A DNA stretch of 64,000 nucleotides from UBA6398 sp963660485 (GTDB lineage: Bacteria > Bacteroidota > Bacteroidia > Bacteroidales > Bacteroidaceae). The translations under genes were made by a program, and so were the position numbers. The DNA lies in the NCBI GenBank assembly GCA_963660485.1, contig CAVKYH010000004.1, forward strand, positions 62,001 to 126,000, in the 5' to 3' direction. Each line of letters starts with the position of its first letter. Within the stretch, counting starts at the first letter, position 1. A model generated the notes under the pieces. It ran no database searches, was not told the DNA's origin, and was given only the letters and a program-made list of their open reading frames with translations. Shown here piece by piece: positions 16,101-25,242 of this stretch.

Positions 16101-17063
16101 ATGAAATCATTTCTCTATCCCGAAGACTTGGGTAATTTGGACGCGGCACTCCAACAAGCTGCAGAAGTAAAGAAGAACCGTTATGCTTATGAGCATCTCG
16201 GTAAACACCGCACGGCTTTGCTTATTTTCTTCAACAATAGTCTGCGCACACGTCTCAGTACTCAAAAGGCGGCGATGAACCTTGGTATGAACGTGATAGT
16301 TCTTGATGTGAACCAGGGCGCGTGGAAACTCGAAACGGAGCGCGGAGTGATTATGGACGGCGATAAAAGCGAACATTTGCTCGAGGCAATACCGGTAATG
16401 GGAAGCTATTGCGACGTTATTGGCGTGAGAACGTTTGCACGATTTGAGAGCCGCGAGGACGATTATACCGAGAAAATTCTGCGACAGTTCATCAAATATA
16501 GCGGACGTCCCGTGTTTTCCATGGAAAGTGCCACTGTTCACCCCCTGCAGGCGTTTGCCGATTTGATAACAATAGAGGAATACAAAAAGACAAGGCGTCC
16601 GAAAGTGGTGATGACGTGGGCTCCTCACCCCAAAGCCCTTCCGCAGGCTGTGCCCAACAGTTTTGCGCAATGGATGAACGCAGCCGATGTGGATTTCGTG
16701 GTAACTCACCCTCACGGCTACGAACTTGATCCGCAGTTTGTGGGAGATGCAAAAGTGGAATACGATCAGATGAAAGCCCTTGAGGGAGCTGATTTCGTTT
16801 ATGCCAAAAACTGGAGTTGCCCCGGCGTAACCCGTCCGGAAGACTACGGCAAGGTTATTTCCAAGGATATGAGTTGGACGGTTGATGCCGCACATATGGC
16901 GGTTACCAACAATGCTCATTTCATGCACTGCCTGCCTGTGCGCCGCAATATGATTGTTACCGACGATGTGATCGAAGCTCCTACGTCGCTTGTGATACCC
17001 GAGGCTGCCAATCGCGAGATTTCGGCAACCGTGGTGCTCAAACAATTCCTCGAGAACCTTTAA
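16101..17063 (+). CDS. argF': N-succinylornithine (or N-acetylornithine) carbamoyltransferase
   Basis: A 320-residue transcarbamylase of the acetyl/succinylornithine branch. The carbamoyl-phosphate loop reads NNSLRTRLST rather than STRTR; the C-terminal motif is HCLPVRRN rather than HCLPRK-type, both marks of the AOTCase/SOTCase group. Bacteroides fragilis uses succinylornithine, with Pro90 as the specificity residue where acetylornithine enzymes have Glu; here codon 90 (16368-16370) is Ser, compatible with succinylornithine but not the reference residue. Acts in arginine synthesis in the cytoplasm as a trimer. A -7-like box TAATTTTG is at 16050-16057; single gene with its own terminator. Confidence 0.9.
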   Translation: MKSFLYPEDLGNLDAALQQAAEVKKNRYAYEHLGKHRTALLIFFNNSLRTRLSTQKAAMNLGMNVIVLDVNQGAWKLETERGVIMDGDKSEHLLEAIPVMGSYCDVIGVRTFARFESREDDYTEKILRQFIKYSGRPVFSMESATVHPLQAFADLITIEEYKKTRRPKVVMTWAPHPKALPQAVPNSFAQWMNAADVDFVVTHPHGYELDPQFVGDAKVEYDQMKALEGADFVYAKNWSCPGVTRPEDYGKVISKDMSWTVDAAHMAVTNNAHFMHCLPVRRNMIVTDDVIEAPTSLVIPEAANREISATVVLKQFLENL

Positions 17064-17122
17064 CGGAATTTACCAAGGTCATTATTTGACAACTTAAATA
17101 ACTCTTTTTTCATAACTATAGG

Positions 17123-17155
17123 ACGGACCACTTGTGAAAGTCGTCCGTTTTTTAT
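17123..17155 (+). terminator. Terminator of argF'
   Basis: ACGGAC-C-ACTT pairs with AAGT-C-GTCCGT around a GTGA-type loop (one C-C mismatch), followed by TTTTTT. Confidence 0.75.
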
Positions 17156-17300
17156 TTGTCTTTGACCGAAATTTCAAGGCTTCGGCACAAGAAACTTTCG
17201 GGATTTGTTTTCTGATGCTTTATTGGTCTGAAATTCAGAATGTAATACGCTTTGTGCGTTGCGGCAAATGCTTTGCAAAAACAATCGGCAAATATGCGCT

Positions 17301-17392
17301 GAACGAGGTCAGACCTAATTTAGATTCCGACGCATCTAATTTAAATTTGGTGGCCCGGAGTTTTTACGAGATGCCTTGTTGTTTTTTGCGGT
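17301..17392. repeat. Modular 21-bp-period element e
   Basis: In the 579-bp gap between argF' and the giant surface-protein gene. Words: AGGTCAGACCT, CCGACGCATCT, TGGTGGCCCGG, AGATGCCTTGT. Linkers: AATTTAGATT, AATTTAAATT, AGTTTTTACG, ending TGTTTTTTGCGG. Outside the element the gap holds the argF' terminator, about 200 bp with no recognisable feature, and a -7-like box TATATTTG at 17605-17612. An open frame across the gap (17134-17577) is a by-product of the repeat. Confidence 0.9.
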
Positions 17393-17642
17393 GTAGAACC
17401 AAGGATTTCGGGTGGGGGATTTCAAGTTTCTGTTTCGCGTTTTCGGTTGTGGTTTTTGCGCCCGGAATGTGCGTATTTTCGCTTTTTGCCACGTGGAATA
17501 CTCATTCTTGTGAATTTGTCCAGGTTTTAAGCCGTTTTTGGTGCGTTCATAAAGTTCTCAGAGTGTTTCGACGATAAAAAAGATATGCTTATAGTGAAAA
17601 AATGTATATTTGCGTAGAAATATAACTCTAAGCATAAACTAC

Positions 17643-20600
17643 ATGAAGGAAAGATCCATTCTCTTGGTAGGCTTGCTGTGTGTACTGTCTATAGTGGGCG
17701 TTGTGCCCAGGACGGTTGCGGCAGGCACGCCGACCCTAACTCGTGTGGCTGTTGTGAACGATGATAAATCGGATTTGCAGACCTACTACAACGAAGTTGA
17801 GTCGAATTATTTGTTGATGACCGATCCGTCCTACGACGATGCGGCTTTCACTGCAGAGCAGAAGGAAGCGTTGGCGGCAGAATTGGAAAAGGTGAAAACG
17901 GCATTGGACAACGGCACCGGCGATTACGCTGCTCTGCTTGCCGAGCTCAAGGCTGTGTATGAAAAAGTGCCATACGTTGAAGGCGGAAAGAAGTGGTGGG
18001 CAATCACTATCGATGCCGTGAAAGACGGGGCGCAGATGATGTTTGAATGCGGGCCTACAAGTTATCGCAACCGCTTTATGAAGGCATATCCCGAAAGCCA
18101 AAACGGAAACTCCGTGATGTGTGATGACGAGGGCAAAAGCAAGAGCATGATTTGGGAACTTGTTGCTACCGGCGAAAACGACGCTATATATACAAGCAAA
18201 CCCACATATTATCTGAAAGACGTTACTTCGGGAAAATATCTCGGCGTTTCAGATGCACTTACTTCCTTGGATCCCGGACACAAGCGCATGGTAGACGGCA
18301 CGGATATGGCTTTTCCTTTCTGTATTCTCAGCGCGGCGGATATCAGTGCGCAAGAAGGCGTGAACGTGAACGTTTACGGCAACAACGATGCCGTATTCAT
18401 TCATCACTCCAACGCCGATGGCACATGGTTCAGGCTTTCGCGTTTCGGCGGATACAAGAATCTTTACTATATAAGCACGAACTATTATCCCACCAACAGA
18501 GACTGGCAGTCGTGGAACCTTTATACTTCGGAAACCAACCTGAGCATGAAGGAAGAACTCCAACAGGCTATCGAGCAATACTGCGGCATTGACATTCCGG
18601 CGGGAGATGCTCCAGGCTATTACAGCAAGGAGCAGGTTGATGCCTATAACAATGCAGTGGCAAAGGCTAAGGAAATGAACGAAACCAATAGCCGACAGGA
18701 AATGCGCAATGCCATTGACAGCCTTGTGGCAGCCTATAATGTTGCAAACAATCTCACCCCGCAGCCGCTCAAAGACGGTTACTACAGAATCAAGAGCGCA
18801 TATTCCAATTTCACGTCGCAAGGCAAAACAATGTGCGCTTTCGACAAAGGAGATGGCTATCTTGGTTGGCACACAATGGACTCGAGCCTTCCGGTAAACG
18901 TATTCAAGGTTACAAAAACCGACGGCGGTTGGTATGTGCAGAATGCCGCTACCGACAAATACGTGGGCGTGGCAATTGATGACAACAAAATTACCATGAC
19001 CGACGCACCTTCGAGCGTACAAACGTTCACTTCGCAAAAATCTGCACAATGGAAATGGAGCAACAAAACCACCTCGTTCACATATTATGTAAACGGAAGC
19101 GATCCGGGATACGTGGGACGTTACTACAGTCAGGGACTTAATGCATTTGACTCCTGGCAATTTGAAAACGTTGACTCGGCTTGGGTGGAAAGTGTAACGA
19201 TTGGCGTTGCCAAAGACTCGCTCAAAGCATACTACGACGTAATCAAGACAGATGTTTACCCGTATGTGGATTCCGAGAAATACGATGCAACAAAAGTGGA
19301 GGCTTTCCAAAACGCCTACAATGCGGCTGAAGTAGTTCTCAACAGCACGGAAAAGCATACAAGTACGGAATTAAAAAACCTGCTTGCCGACTTGAAGAGT
19401 ACATTTACGGCTCTCGGTTTTGCTGAAGGCGGTGGTGTGAAAAGAACCACGCGTGCAAAATGCGCGGAAATAACCGACGGATCTGTGATAGCAATCGAAG
19501 CTGCGTCTTCACCCAGTTTGAAAGGCTATTTCCTCAAAGGACAGACAGAATACAGGCACGAACTTTACGCTTGGGTCTTCAAACCGGGACTCGACAAGGA
19601 CGGCGCGTGGATTGTTGAGCAATCTCCGTTGCTCGACAAGAAGAACGGAAAGCCTACATTCTATCTTAAACAGCAGTCCACCGGACTTTATATTGGTAAA
19701 AACGGCACCGGTACCAACGCATATCAGACACGCGCTTTGGTAGCTACCACCGATTCGGCCTACAATTTCTCGTTGTCGACAGCAATCGAGGCCGGCTGTA
19801 CAACATATTACGGCCAGAAAAATTGGGACGAGAATTCAATCACATTCCAATACGCCAATACTGCCGACCATGCGATGAATCTCAGCAACTATCCCGGCAG
19901 TCCTACGTTTGTATGGCTTTTCGAAGGTTCTACCGACGTTATTGCCTGGAACGTGTACAATGTGGAAGTTTCTACAGACCTTCACGATGAATTCGAAAAG
20001 ACAATGGCGCGCTGCGCAAGCTTCCAGCCCGAAGCTACCGGCGGTTATGGTTTCTACGATCCCGAACTTGTGGAAGCCTACAACAAAGCCTATGAAGCCG
20101 CAAAGGCAATTACTTCCGACAACAGCCGTTTGGAAATCCGCAACGCGATAGACAGTTTGGACAATGCTTATAACAATATCATTTCCACCGGCCTTTCGCC
20201 CGTTTCTTCAGGCTATTTCTATATCACCAACCGTTCTGAAGCCTACTCCACGGCAAATGGTAGCTACGCCGCCCTAGCCTTAGATAACGACAATGTGGTT
20301 TCCAAGAATTTCGATGCCGACAGTTATGAATCCGTGTTCCATGTAACCGGAAACCAAGGCAAATGGTACGTACAAAGTCTGGCAACCGACAAATATATCA
20401 CGAGCACAGACGGAAATAGTCTGGCAGCATCTGAAACAAAAGACAAAACTTTTGCAATGAATCTGCTTGGGCTCTATCAAGCAAGCATCTCGCTTAGCGG
20501 CGGTGAGGGTTTCTTTGCAATCTCGTCTGATGTAAACGGAAATGTAACCACTACGGCCGAAAGCGAAACCGACGGCGCAGCGTGGACATTCGTCAGAGTG

Positions 20601-23387
20601 AACGACGAGAAGCTTGCAGAAATACAGAAGCACCGTGCTTGCGACAAACTGTCCGCACTTGTGGAGAACGCTTCGGCATATAGCGAGAATTTAGGCAAAG
20701 GCAAATACGATACCGACAAGGAAAATGCTTTCAGTACAAGTTATGAATCAGCCAAGAACGTACTCGACAACATTTCCTCCTCAAAAGATGATTTCGATGC
20801 GGCATACAATTCACTTTTCAGTGCTATAGATTCGCTGAAAGCAAGTCGTATTTACGAGGAAAATTCACCTCTTGAAAACCTTGCCAAATATGTGGCAAGC
20901 ATCAAGGCAAACATTCCGCACATCTCGGCTAAGTATTACGATGCAACGGCAGTTGACAGCCTTGCTACGGCTTGGACGGCGGCTACGGTGGCTCTTGATA
21001 AGGAAAATCTTGATTCTGTGGGCTACGTTAATGCTCTTGATAATTTGCGCAAGGCATATGATTCTGTCGGTTACGTATATGGCGGATATTATCCGCGCGT
21101 TACGCCTGACCAACTTACCGACGGAGATATTATTATGTTGGAGGCCGCATCTTCGCAATACAATCTCGGAATGTACATGAAGCAGCCCGCAGAAGGGAAT
21201 ACCAATGACATTCAATATACAAGCGGTCGCGACAGCCGGAGTGCCTGGAAACTTGTTGACGCAGGCAAGCCCGACAAAATAAACTCAAAGACTACTTATT
21301 ATTTGCAGAATGTAGAAACGGGGCAATACATTGGCTACGGAAACAACTACAAGACAAAGACAATGGTAACCTCGCTCGAAAAGGCAATGAACTTTTCTAT
21401 TCTAACAACAAAGGATATTACTTTTACGGGATACCTTGACGGCACGACGGGAAGCGATGAAAATTCCGTAACGTTCCAGTTTGCTTATTCCGACAAGGAC
21501 TTTGTTTGGCTCGGAAACTTTATTGCTTACGGCACGGGGGTATATTATGTAACTACCGACAGTTGGAAGCACGTTATTGCCTGGAATGTTTATTCCGGCA
21601 AGTTTGAAGATGACATCGTTGGGGAATACAATGAGGCCATGAACACTTACCGCACGTTCCGCGTGGACAATAATGACAGTCCGGGCAGTTATTCTGCCGA
21701 AGTTGTGAAATCTTATGCCGATGCTCTTGCTTATGCCAATGCCGCAGAGGGAAGTGATGCACGCATAGACTATCGTCTTGCCATCGACTCCATAGCAAAT
21801 ATGTATAAGATGGTGAACAATTCAGCAGCCAACGAGATTTCAGAAGGCACATACTATTTGCTTAGCAATTTCTCTTCGTTTGAAGATGCCGGACTTGCGA
21901 TGGGAGTTTACGCAAAAGACGCATCGCTTAAATGGCGTGAGATTGATTTCAACAGCAAAGAGTTCATGTATTCCTTTACAAAGGGAAGCAACGGCGGTTG
22001 GATTGTCAAAAATCTAAGCACAGGCAAGTATGTAGGAAACTATAACGGCACCGCAGTGGCTCTCATTGACAATTCGAGTGTGGAGCAGAAGTTCGCTTAC
22101 ATTGGCGGCGGTGAATATATGTGGTCGAACGCCAAGAGCGACAATACATACTATCCCGACAACTATTCGGGCGACAACGGAAATATCAAGACCGGAAGCG
22201 CACACAATACATACCGTGGCGTTGATGCATGGCAGATTCTCAGAGTTCCGCAAGAGGTTCTCGACAGTATAGAAGTGGCCAACAGTGCAAAACTAATGAA
22301 CCGTACGCTTGTTGTAACGGGTAAGACTAAAATCAATTGGATTAAGGCGCAGGCAAGAAACGTAGGACAGTTGAATATCATGGCTATCGATACGAGAAAT
22401 GCCGAACTTGATGACGATGTTACCTATGAATCTCTCTCCAAGGTCAGCTCCAATGCAAACTGTCTCTATTATGTGGCAGACAGTTCCAGGATTTCCGGTT
22501 TCAATGTGGTGAAGCAGGGAGTTTGCGAGGATTTGCAGTTGGTTGATGCGCCGTTCTATTGTCCCGAACCTTTCGTGGCGAAAAACGCAAGTTATAGTTT
22601 GAACCCTGCATATGCTACCAAGACCGGCGGTTGGCAGACAATAGCTATTCCGTTTGAGGTTGGCAGCGTAAAGGCATCGGGTAGCGGAGATATTGCAATG
22701 GAAACCGTAAATGCAAACGGCAATATCTTTGTGAGAGAGTTTACTGGAATTGAAGACAGTCTCATTAATTTCAGCAAACTTGCCGAAGCAAAATTGGCCG
22801 CTAACACACCTTATGCGCTTGCTGTGCCGGGAGAGGAATTCGGCAACAGGAGTCTTGCAAACGAAACCCTTACATTCGAAGGAACAGATGTGGCAATCGA
22901 CAGCCTGCCGTCAGATGCCGGCGTAAAACAAGGCAACTATTCATTTGTTCCGACTTATGAAAATTCTCCGGTAAGCAAGGCGTGGATTATCAACTACGAG
23001 GGCAACGGATTTGATTCCTGGACAAATGGTTCGCCGCTTTGTTTCCGTGGCTACTTCACCTCGGTTGATTCTGCCGCCTACGCCCAAGATGCGTTTGTGT
23101 TCAGCATTGATACCGACGAGAGTGCAGGAAGCAAGAAACTTCTGCGTGTTGTGGGTCTTTCGTTCGACAGTGAAATCACCGATATAGAACAGGTAAAGAA
23201 ATCTGACGCAGAATTTCAGGTTACCAAGGGCGGAATTTCCGTGAATGTGGCTACTCCCACAAAAATCACGGTATTCGATTCCGAAGGCAAGCTTATTTTC
23301 CAGGACACTGTGGTTGGCAGCAAAAACATAAGTCTGTCAAAGGGCATTTATGTGGTAAACAACCGCAAGGTTCTTGTAAACAAATAA
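17643..23387 (+). CDS. Giant repetitive surface protein with sorting-domain-like C-terminus
   Basis: 1,914 residues from the ATG at 17643, just before a signal peptide ending about residue 25; the longer frame from 17610 overlaps the -7-like box at 17605-17612. Three superunits of about 500 residues are seen, starting near 17.98, 19.45 and 21.10 kb. Each has a beta-rich module with the pattern YYL-N-TG-YIG, a helical FIVAR-like segment (for example EMRNAIDSLVAAYN, LEIRNAIDSLDNAYN, DYRLAIDSIANMY), and a second beta module with GWYVQNAATDKYVG-like ends. Additional helical repeats separate them. The last 50 residues (ITVFDSEGKLIFQD, then SLSKGIYVV) resemble a type IX secretion sorting domain. 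No catalytic motif seen; likely an adhesin or glycan-binding scaffold. Confidence 0.75.
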   Translation: MKERSILLVGLLCVLSIVGVVPRTVAAGTPTLTRVAVVNDDKSDLQTYYNEVESNYLLMTDPSYDDAAFTAEQKEALAAELEKVKTALDNGTGDYAALLAELKAVYEKVPYVEGGKKWWAITIDAVKDGAQMMFECGPTSYRNRFMKAYPESQNGNSVMCDDEGKSKSMIWELVATGENDAIYTSKPTYYLKDVTSGKYLGVSDALTSLDPGHKRMVDGTDMAFPFCILSAADISAQEGVNVNVYGNNDAVFIHHSNADGTWFRLSRFGGYKNLYYISTNYYPTNRDWQSWNLYTSETNLSMKEELQQAIEQYCGIDIPAGDAPGYYSKEQVDAYNNAVAKAKEMNETNSRQEMRNAIDSLVAAYNVANNLTPQPLKDGYYRIKSAYSNFTSQGKTMCAFDKGDGYLGWHTMDSSLPVNVFKVTKTDGGWYVQNAATDKYVGVAIDDNKITMTDAPSSVQTFTSQKSAQWKWSNKTTSFTYYVNGSDPGYVGRYYSQGLNAFDSWQFENVDSAWVESVTIGVAKDSLKAYYDVIKTDVYPYVDSEKYDATKVEAFQNAYNAAEVVLNSTEKHTSTELKNLLADLKSTFTALGFAEGGGVKRTTRAKCAEITDGSVIAIEAASSPSLKGYFLKGQTEYRHELYAWVFKPGLDKDGAWIVEQSPLLDKKNGKPTFYLKQQSTGLYIGKNGTGTNAYQTRALVATTDSAYNFSLSTAIEAGCTTYYGQKNWDENSITFQYANTADHAMNLSNYPGSPTFVWLFEGSTDVIAWNVYNVEVSTDLHDEFEKTMARCASFQPEATGGYGFYDPELVEAYNKAYEAAKAITSDNSRLEIRNAIDSLDNAYNNIISTGLSPVSSGYFYITNRSEAYSTANGSYAALALDNDNVVSKNFDADSYESVFHVTGNQGKWYVQSLATDKYITSTDGNSLAASETKDKTFAMNLLGLYQASISLSGGEGFFAISSDVNGNVTTTAESETDGAAWTFVRVNDEKLAEIQKHRACDKLSALVENASAYSENLGKGKYDTDKENAFSTSYESAKNVLDNISSSKDDFDAAYNSLFSAIDSLKASRIYEENSPLENLAKYVASIKANIPHISAKYYDATAVDSLATAWTAATVALDKENLDSVGYVNALDNLRKAYDSVGYVYGGYYPRVTPDQLTDGDIIMLEAASSQYNLGMYMKQPAEGNTNDIQYTSGRDSRSAWKLVDAGKPDKINSKTTYYLQNVETGQYIGYGNNYKTKTMVTSLEKAMNFSILTTKDITFTGYLDGTTGSDENSVTFQFAYSDKDFVWLGNFIAYGTGVYYVTTDSWKHVIAWNVYSGKFEDDIVGEYNEAMNTYRTFRVDNNDSPGSYSAEVVKSYADALAYANAAEGSDARIDYRLAIDSIANMYKMVNNSAANEISEGTYYLLSNFSSFEDAGLAMGVYAKDASLKWREIDFNSKEFMYSFTKGSNGGWIVKNLSTGKYVGNYNGTAVALIDNSSVEQKFAYIGGGEYMWSNAKSDNTYYPDNYSGDNGNIKTGSAHNTYRGVDAWQILRVPQEVLDSIEVANSAKLMNRTLVVTGKTKINWIKAQARNVGQLNIMAIDTRNAELDDDVTYESLSKVSSNANCLYYVADSSRISGFNVVKQGVCEDLQLVDAPFYCPEPFVAKNASYSLNPAYATKTGGWQTIAIPFEVGSVKASGSGDIAMETVNANGNIFVREFTGIEDSLINFSKLAEAKLAANTPYALAVPGEEFGNRSLANETLTFEGTDVAIDSLPSDAGVKQGNYSFVPTYENSPVSKAWIINYEGNGFDSWTNGSPLCFRGYFTSVDSAAYAQDAFVFSIDTDESAGSKKLLRVVGLSFDSEITDIEQVKKSDAEFQVTKGGISVNVATPTKITVFDSEGKLIFQDTVVGSKNISLSKGIYVVNNRKVLVNK

Positions 23388-23435
23388 TATAACATCAAAT
23401 CACAAATTCGTAACAACAATAAAATTTTCACAGAT

Positions 23436-24224
23436 ATGAAATCTATTAAATTAACAATCGTGGCACTTTTCTTAGGCATTGCCGCTTCGGCACAAAGTTT
23501 CACCATACACCAGGGAACAAAAGCCACGGGATACAACGCAGCTGCCGTTGACAGCGTAACATTCAGCTCTCAGAACGTACAAGAGGAGGAACCGTCTGAT
23601 GCACGTGTGGTCGATGCCACATGGTGTGCCCTCGGAACTTCTATCACATGGTATAACGATCACCCCAACGGCTTCAAAGAGGGATATGAAACCCGTCTGC
23701 TCAAAAAGTTGAAGTTCACAAAATGGTACAATCAGGGTATTAGCGGCGGCACATTGTCGTCGGCTATCAACCAGGTGAAGAAAGCCGACTACTATACCAT
23801 AGAACATGGTATCAACGACTGGGGACATTCAACTCCCGTGGGAACTATCGACGATTATATCAACAATACCAAGAACGGCACCTTTGCTGCAATCTACCGC
23901 CAGCTTATCGAGAAAATCTTCGAGGTTAATCCCAACGCCAAGGTGGTGCTTTGCACTCCGCGCAAGGGTTATGGTTTCGGCGGATATCTGCCCGACAACT
24001 GCAATTCTCCGCTCAACGGAATTTATCTCAAGGACTACGCCTATCTCATTCGCGAGATTGCCGAATACGAAGGCTTCCCCGTGGCTGACTTCTTTGCTGA
24101 ATGTGGCGGTCAGCACAATCTCGACAAACTTTCAATCGATGTGGCTCTCCACCCCAACGATGCCGGTCATCAGTTGATGGCCAATGTGCTGCTTCGCGCG
24201 TTTGAAAAGGTGATTGTGGAATAA
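23436..24224 (+). CDS. Secreted SGNH/GDSL-type hydrolase
   Basis: A 262-residue protein with a signal peptide (to about residue 19, ASAQ), a short linker, then an SGNH hydrolase domain. Block I is ALGTSIT with the nucleophile Ser69, block II GISGG, block III GINDW, and block V SIDVALHPND with His239. The Asp (235) is four residues before His rather than the usual three, so the Asp assignment is less sure. Such enzymes are esterases that deacetylate glycans or hydrolyse other esters. It starts 48 bp after the giant surface protein and 15 bp before a small secreted protein, so the three are likely one operon. Confidence 0.82.
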   Translation: MKSIKLTIVALFLGIAASAQSFTIHQGTKATGYNAAAVDSVTFSSQNVQEEEPSDARVVDATWCALGTSITWYNDHPNGFKEGYETRLLKKLKFTKWYNQGISGGTLSSAINQVKKADYYTIEHGINDWGHSTPVGTIDDYINNTKNGTFAAIYRQLIEKIFEVNPNAKVVLCTPRKGYGFGGYLPDNCNSPLNGIYLKDYAYLIREIAEYEGFPVADFFAECGGQHNLDKLSIDVALHPNDAGHQLMANVLLRAFEKVIVE

Positions 24225-24239
24225 AAAAATCGTTTACAG

Positions 24240-24716
24240 ATGAAATTGAGAACATTGTTTCTTGCTTTGGCGCTTGCAACAGCGTTTTTCGCAAAGGCTG
24301 AAATCATTACCGTGGTGTTTTACACCAATGACGGGCAGAAAATAGGCTATTCCATAAGCGAGAAACCGGTTTGCAAATACACCGAGAACAACACTCGTTT
24401 GCTTGTAACTACTACATCGACTGAAATGGAATACGAAGTGGAAAACTTGCAAAAGTTCGTGTTTTCAGACGAAATTATAAACAAAATCGATGAAGCCTCA
24501 AAAAAGCAAGGCAAGCTCGACAACAAAGGCGGAATACTCACTTTTGAAGGAAACAAAAAGGGTGTGATTCTTGCGGTATACACTCCCGACGGGGTGCTTG
24601 TTGCCAAAACTTCAACCGACAGCGCCGGAAAAGCGCAGTTGTCGTTGCAAAACCAGCCGAAAGGCGTTTACATCGTGAAGGCTGGCAAGACGAGTTTGAA
24701 AATTACCAAGCAATAG
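24240..24716 (+). CDS. Small secreted protein with sorting-domain-like C-terminus
   Basis: A 158-residue protein with a signal peptide (about 1-20). A middle region of short beta-strands is followed by a C-terminal block of about 60 residues (VILAVYTPDGVLVAKT, then QPKGVYIVKAGKTSLKITK) that closely resembles type A type IX secretion sorting domains and the end of the giant protein two genes upstream. No catalytic motif. It may be a surface-displayed accessory of that protein; function unknown. Confidence 0.7.
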   Translation: MKLRTLFLALALATAFFAKAEIITVVFYTNDGQKIGYSISEKPVCKYTENNTRLLVTTTSTEMEYEVENLQKFVFSDEIINKIDEASKKQGKLDNKGGILTFEGNKKGVILAVYTPDGVLVAKTSTDSAGKAQLSLQNQPKGVYIVKAGKTSLKITKQ

Positions 24717-24764
24717 CAGCGCGCGGTGCAAACCGCACGTCTGCAATGCCAAAAACATTAGCGA

Positions 24765-24802
24765 AAATGTGTCGTCGCAAACTCGCGGCGGCACATTTTT
24801 GT
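24765..24802 (+). terminator. Terminator of the giant-protein operon
   Basis: AAATGTGTCGTCGC pairs with GCGGCGGCACATTT (wobbles) around AAACTC and runs into TTTTTG. Confidence 0.78.
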
Positions 24803-24920
24803 TTCCTCTTCCCAAAGCGTTTTTGCAGGAGAAATTTTTGAGATTGGAATGTTGGTTGTAAAAGTCTGTACATCAGTTTGTTTCGAAACAAAAACAGACT
24901 TTCTTGTTCTGTCCTTTTAT

Positions 24921-25018
24921 GCCGCAAAAACTCCAAGGCATCTAATTTTTACGAGATGCGTCGGAATTTAAATTAGATGCGTCGGAGTTTTTACGATATC
25001 GGACATCGTTTTTTTGCG
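24921..25018. repeat. Modular 21-bp-period element f
   Basis: In the 526-bp gap between the giant-protein operon and the GH97 pair. Words: CCAAGGCATCT, AGATGCGTCGG twice, ATATCGGACAT. Linkers: AATTTTTACG (a hybrid of the two common linkers), AATTTAAATT, AGTTTTTACG, ending CGTTTTTTTG. The rest of the gap contains the terminator at 24765 and a -7-like box TAAATTTG at 25185-25192; nothing else is recognised. Confidence 0.9.
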
Positions 25019-25242
25019 TAGTTGATGCAGGTTTTTCGGGACGGTAAAACGGCTACTTTTTTCGGCATTTTTTCAAAGCCATGTGCCGGCAAAAGAGCAT
25101 AGATTTAGATGTGAAAAACAAAGTTTTTGTTGCCGTTTTTGATATTTGCCTTTGTGTAAAGCTGTTGTTTCGTTTGAAAATACGTAAATTTGAAAACTAA
25201 ATTCGAATGATAGGCATTTAAGGCAATAAATACCATTAAAAC

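Noticed and set aside
17134..17577. 147-codon open frame between argF' and the giant protein
   Set aside because: It starts inside the argF' terminator, crosses repeat element e and has no domain, signal or suitable promoter; its translation is explained by the repeat.
17610..17642. Longer start of the giant surface protein
   Set aside because: It overlaps the TATATTTG -7 box at 17605-17612, and the signal peptide begins at the ATG at 17643.
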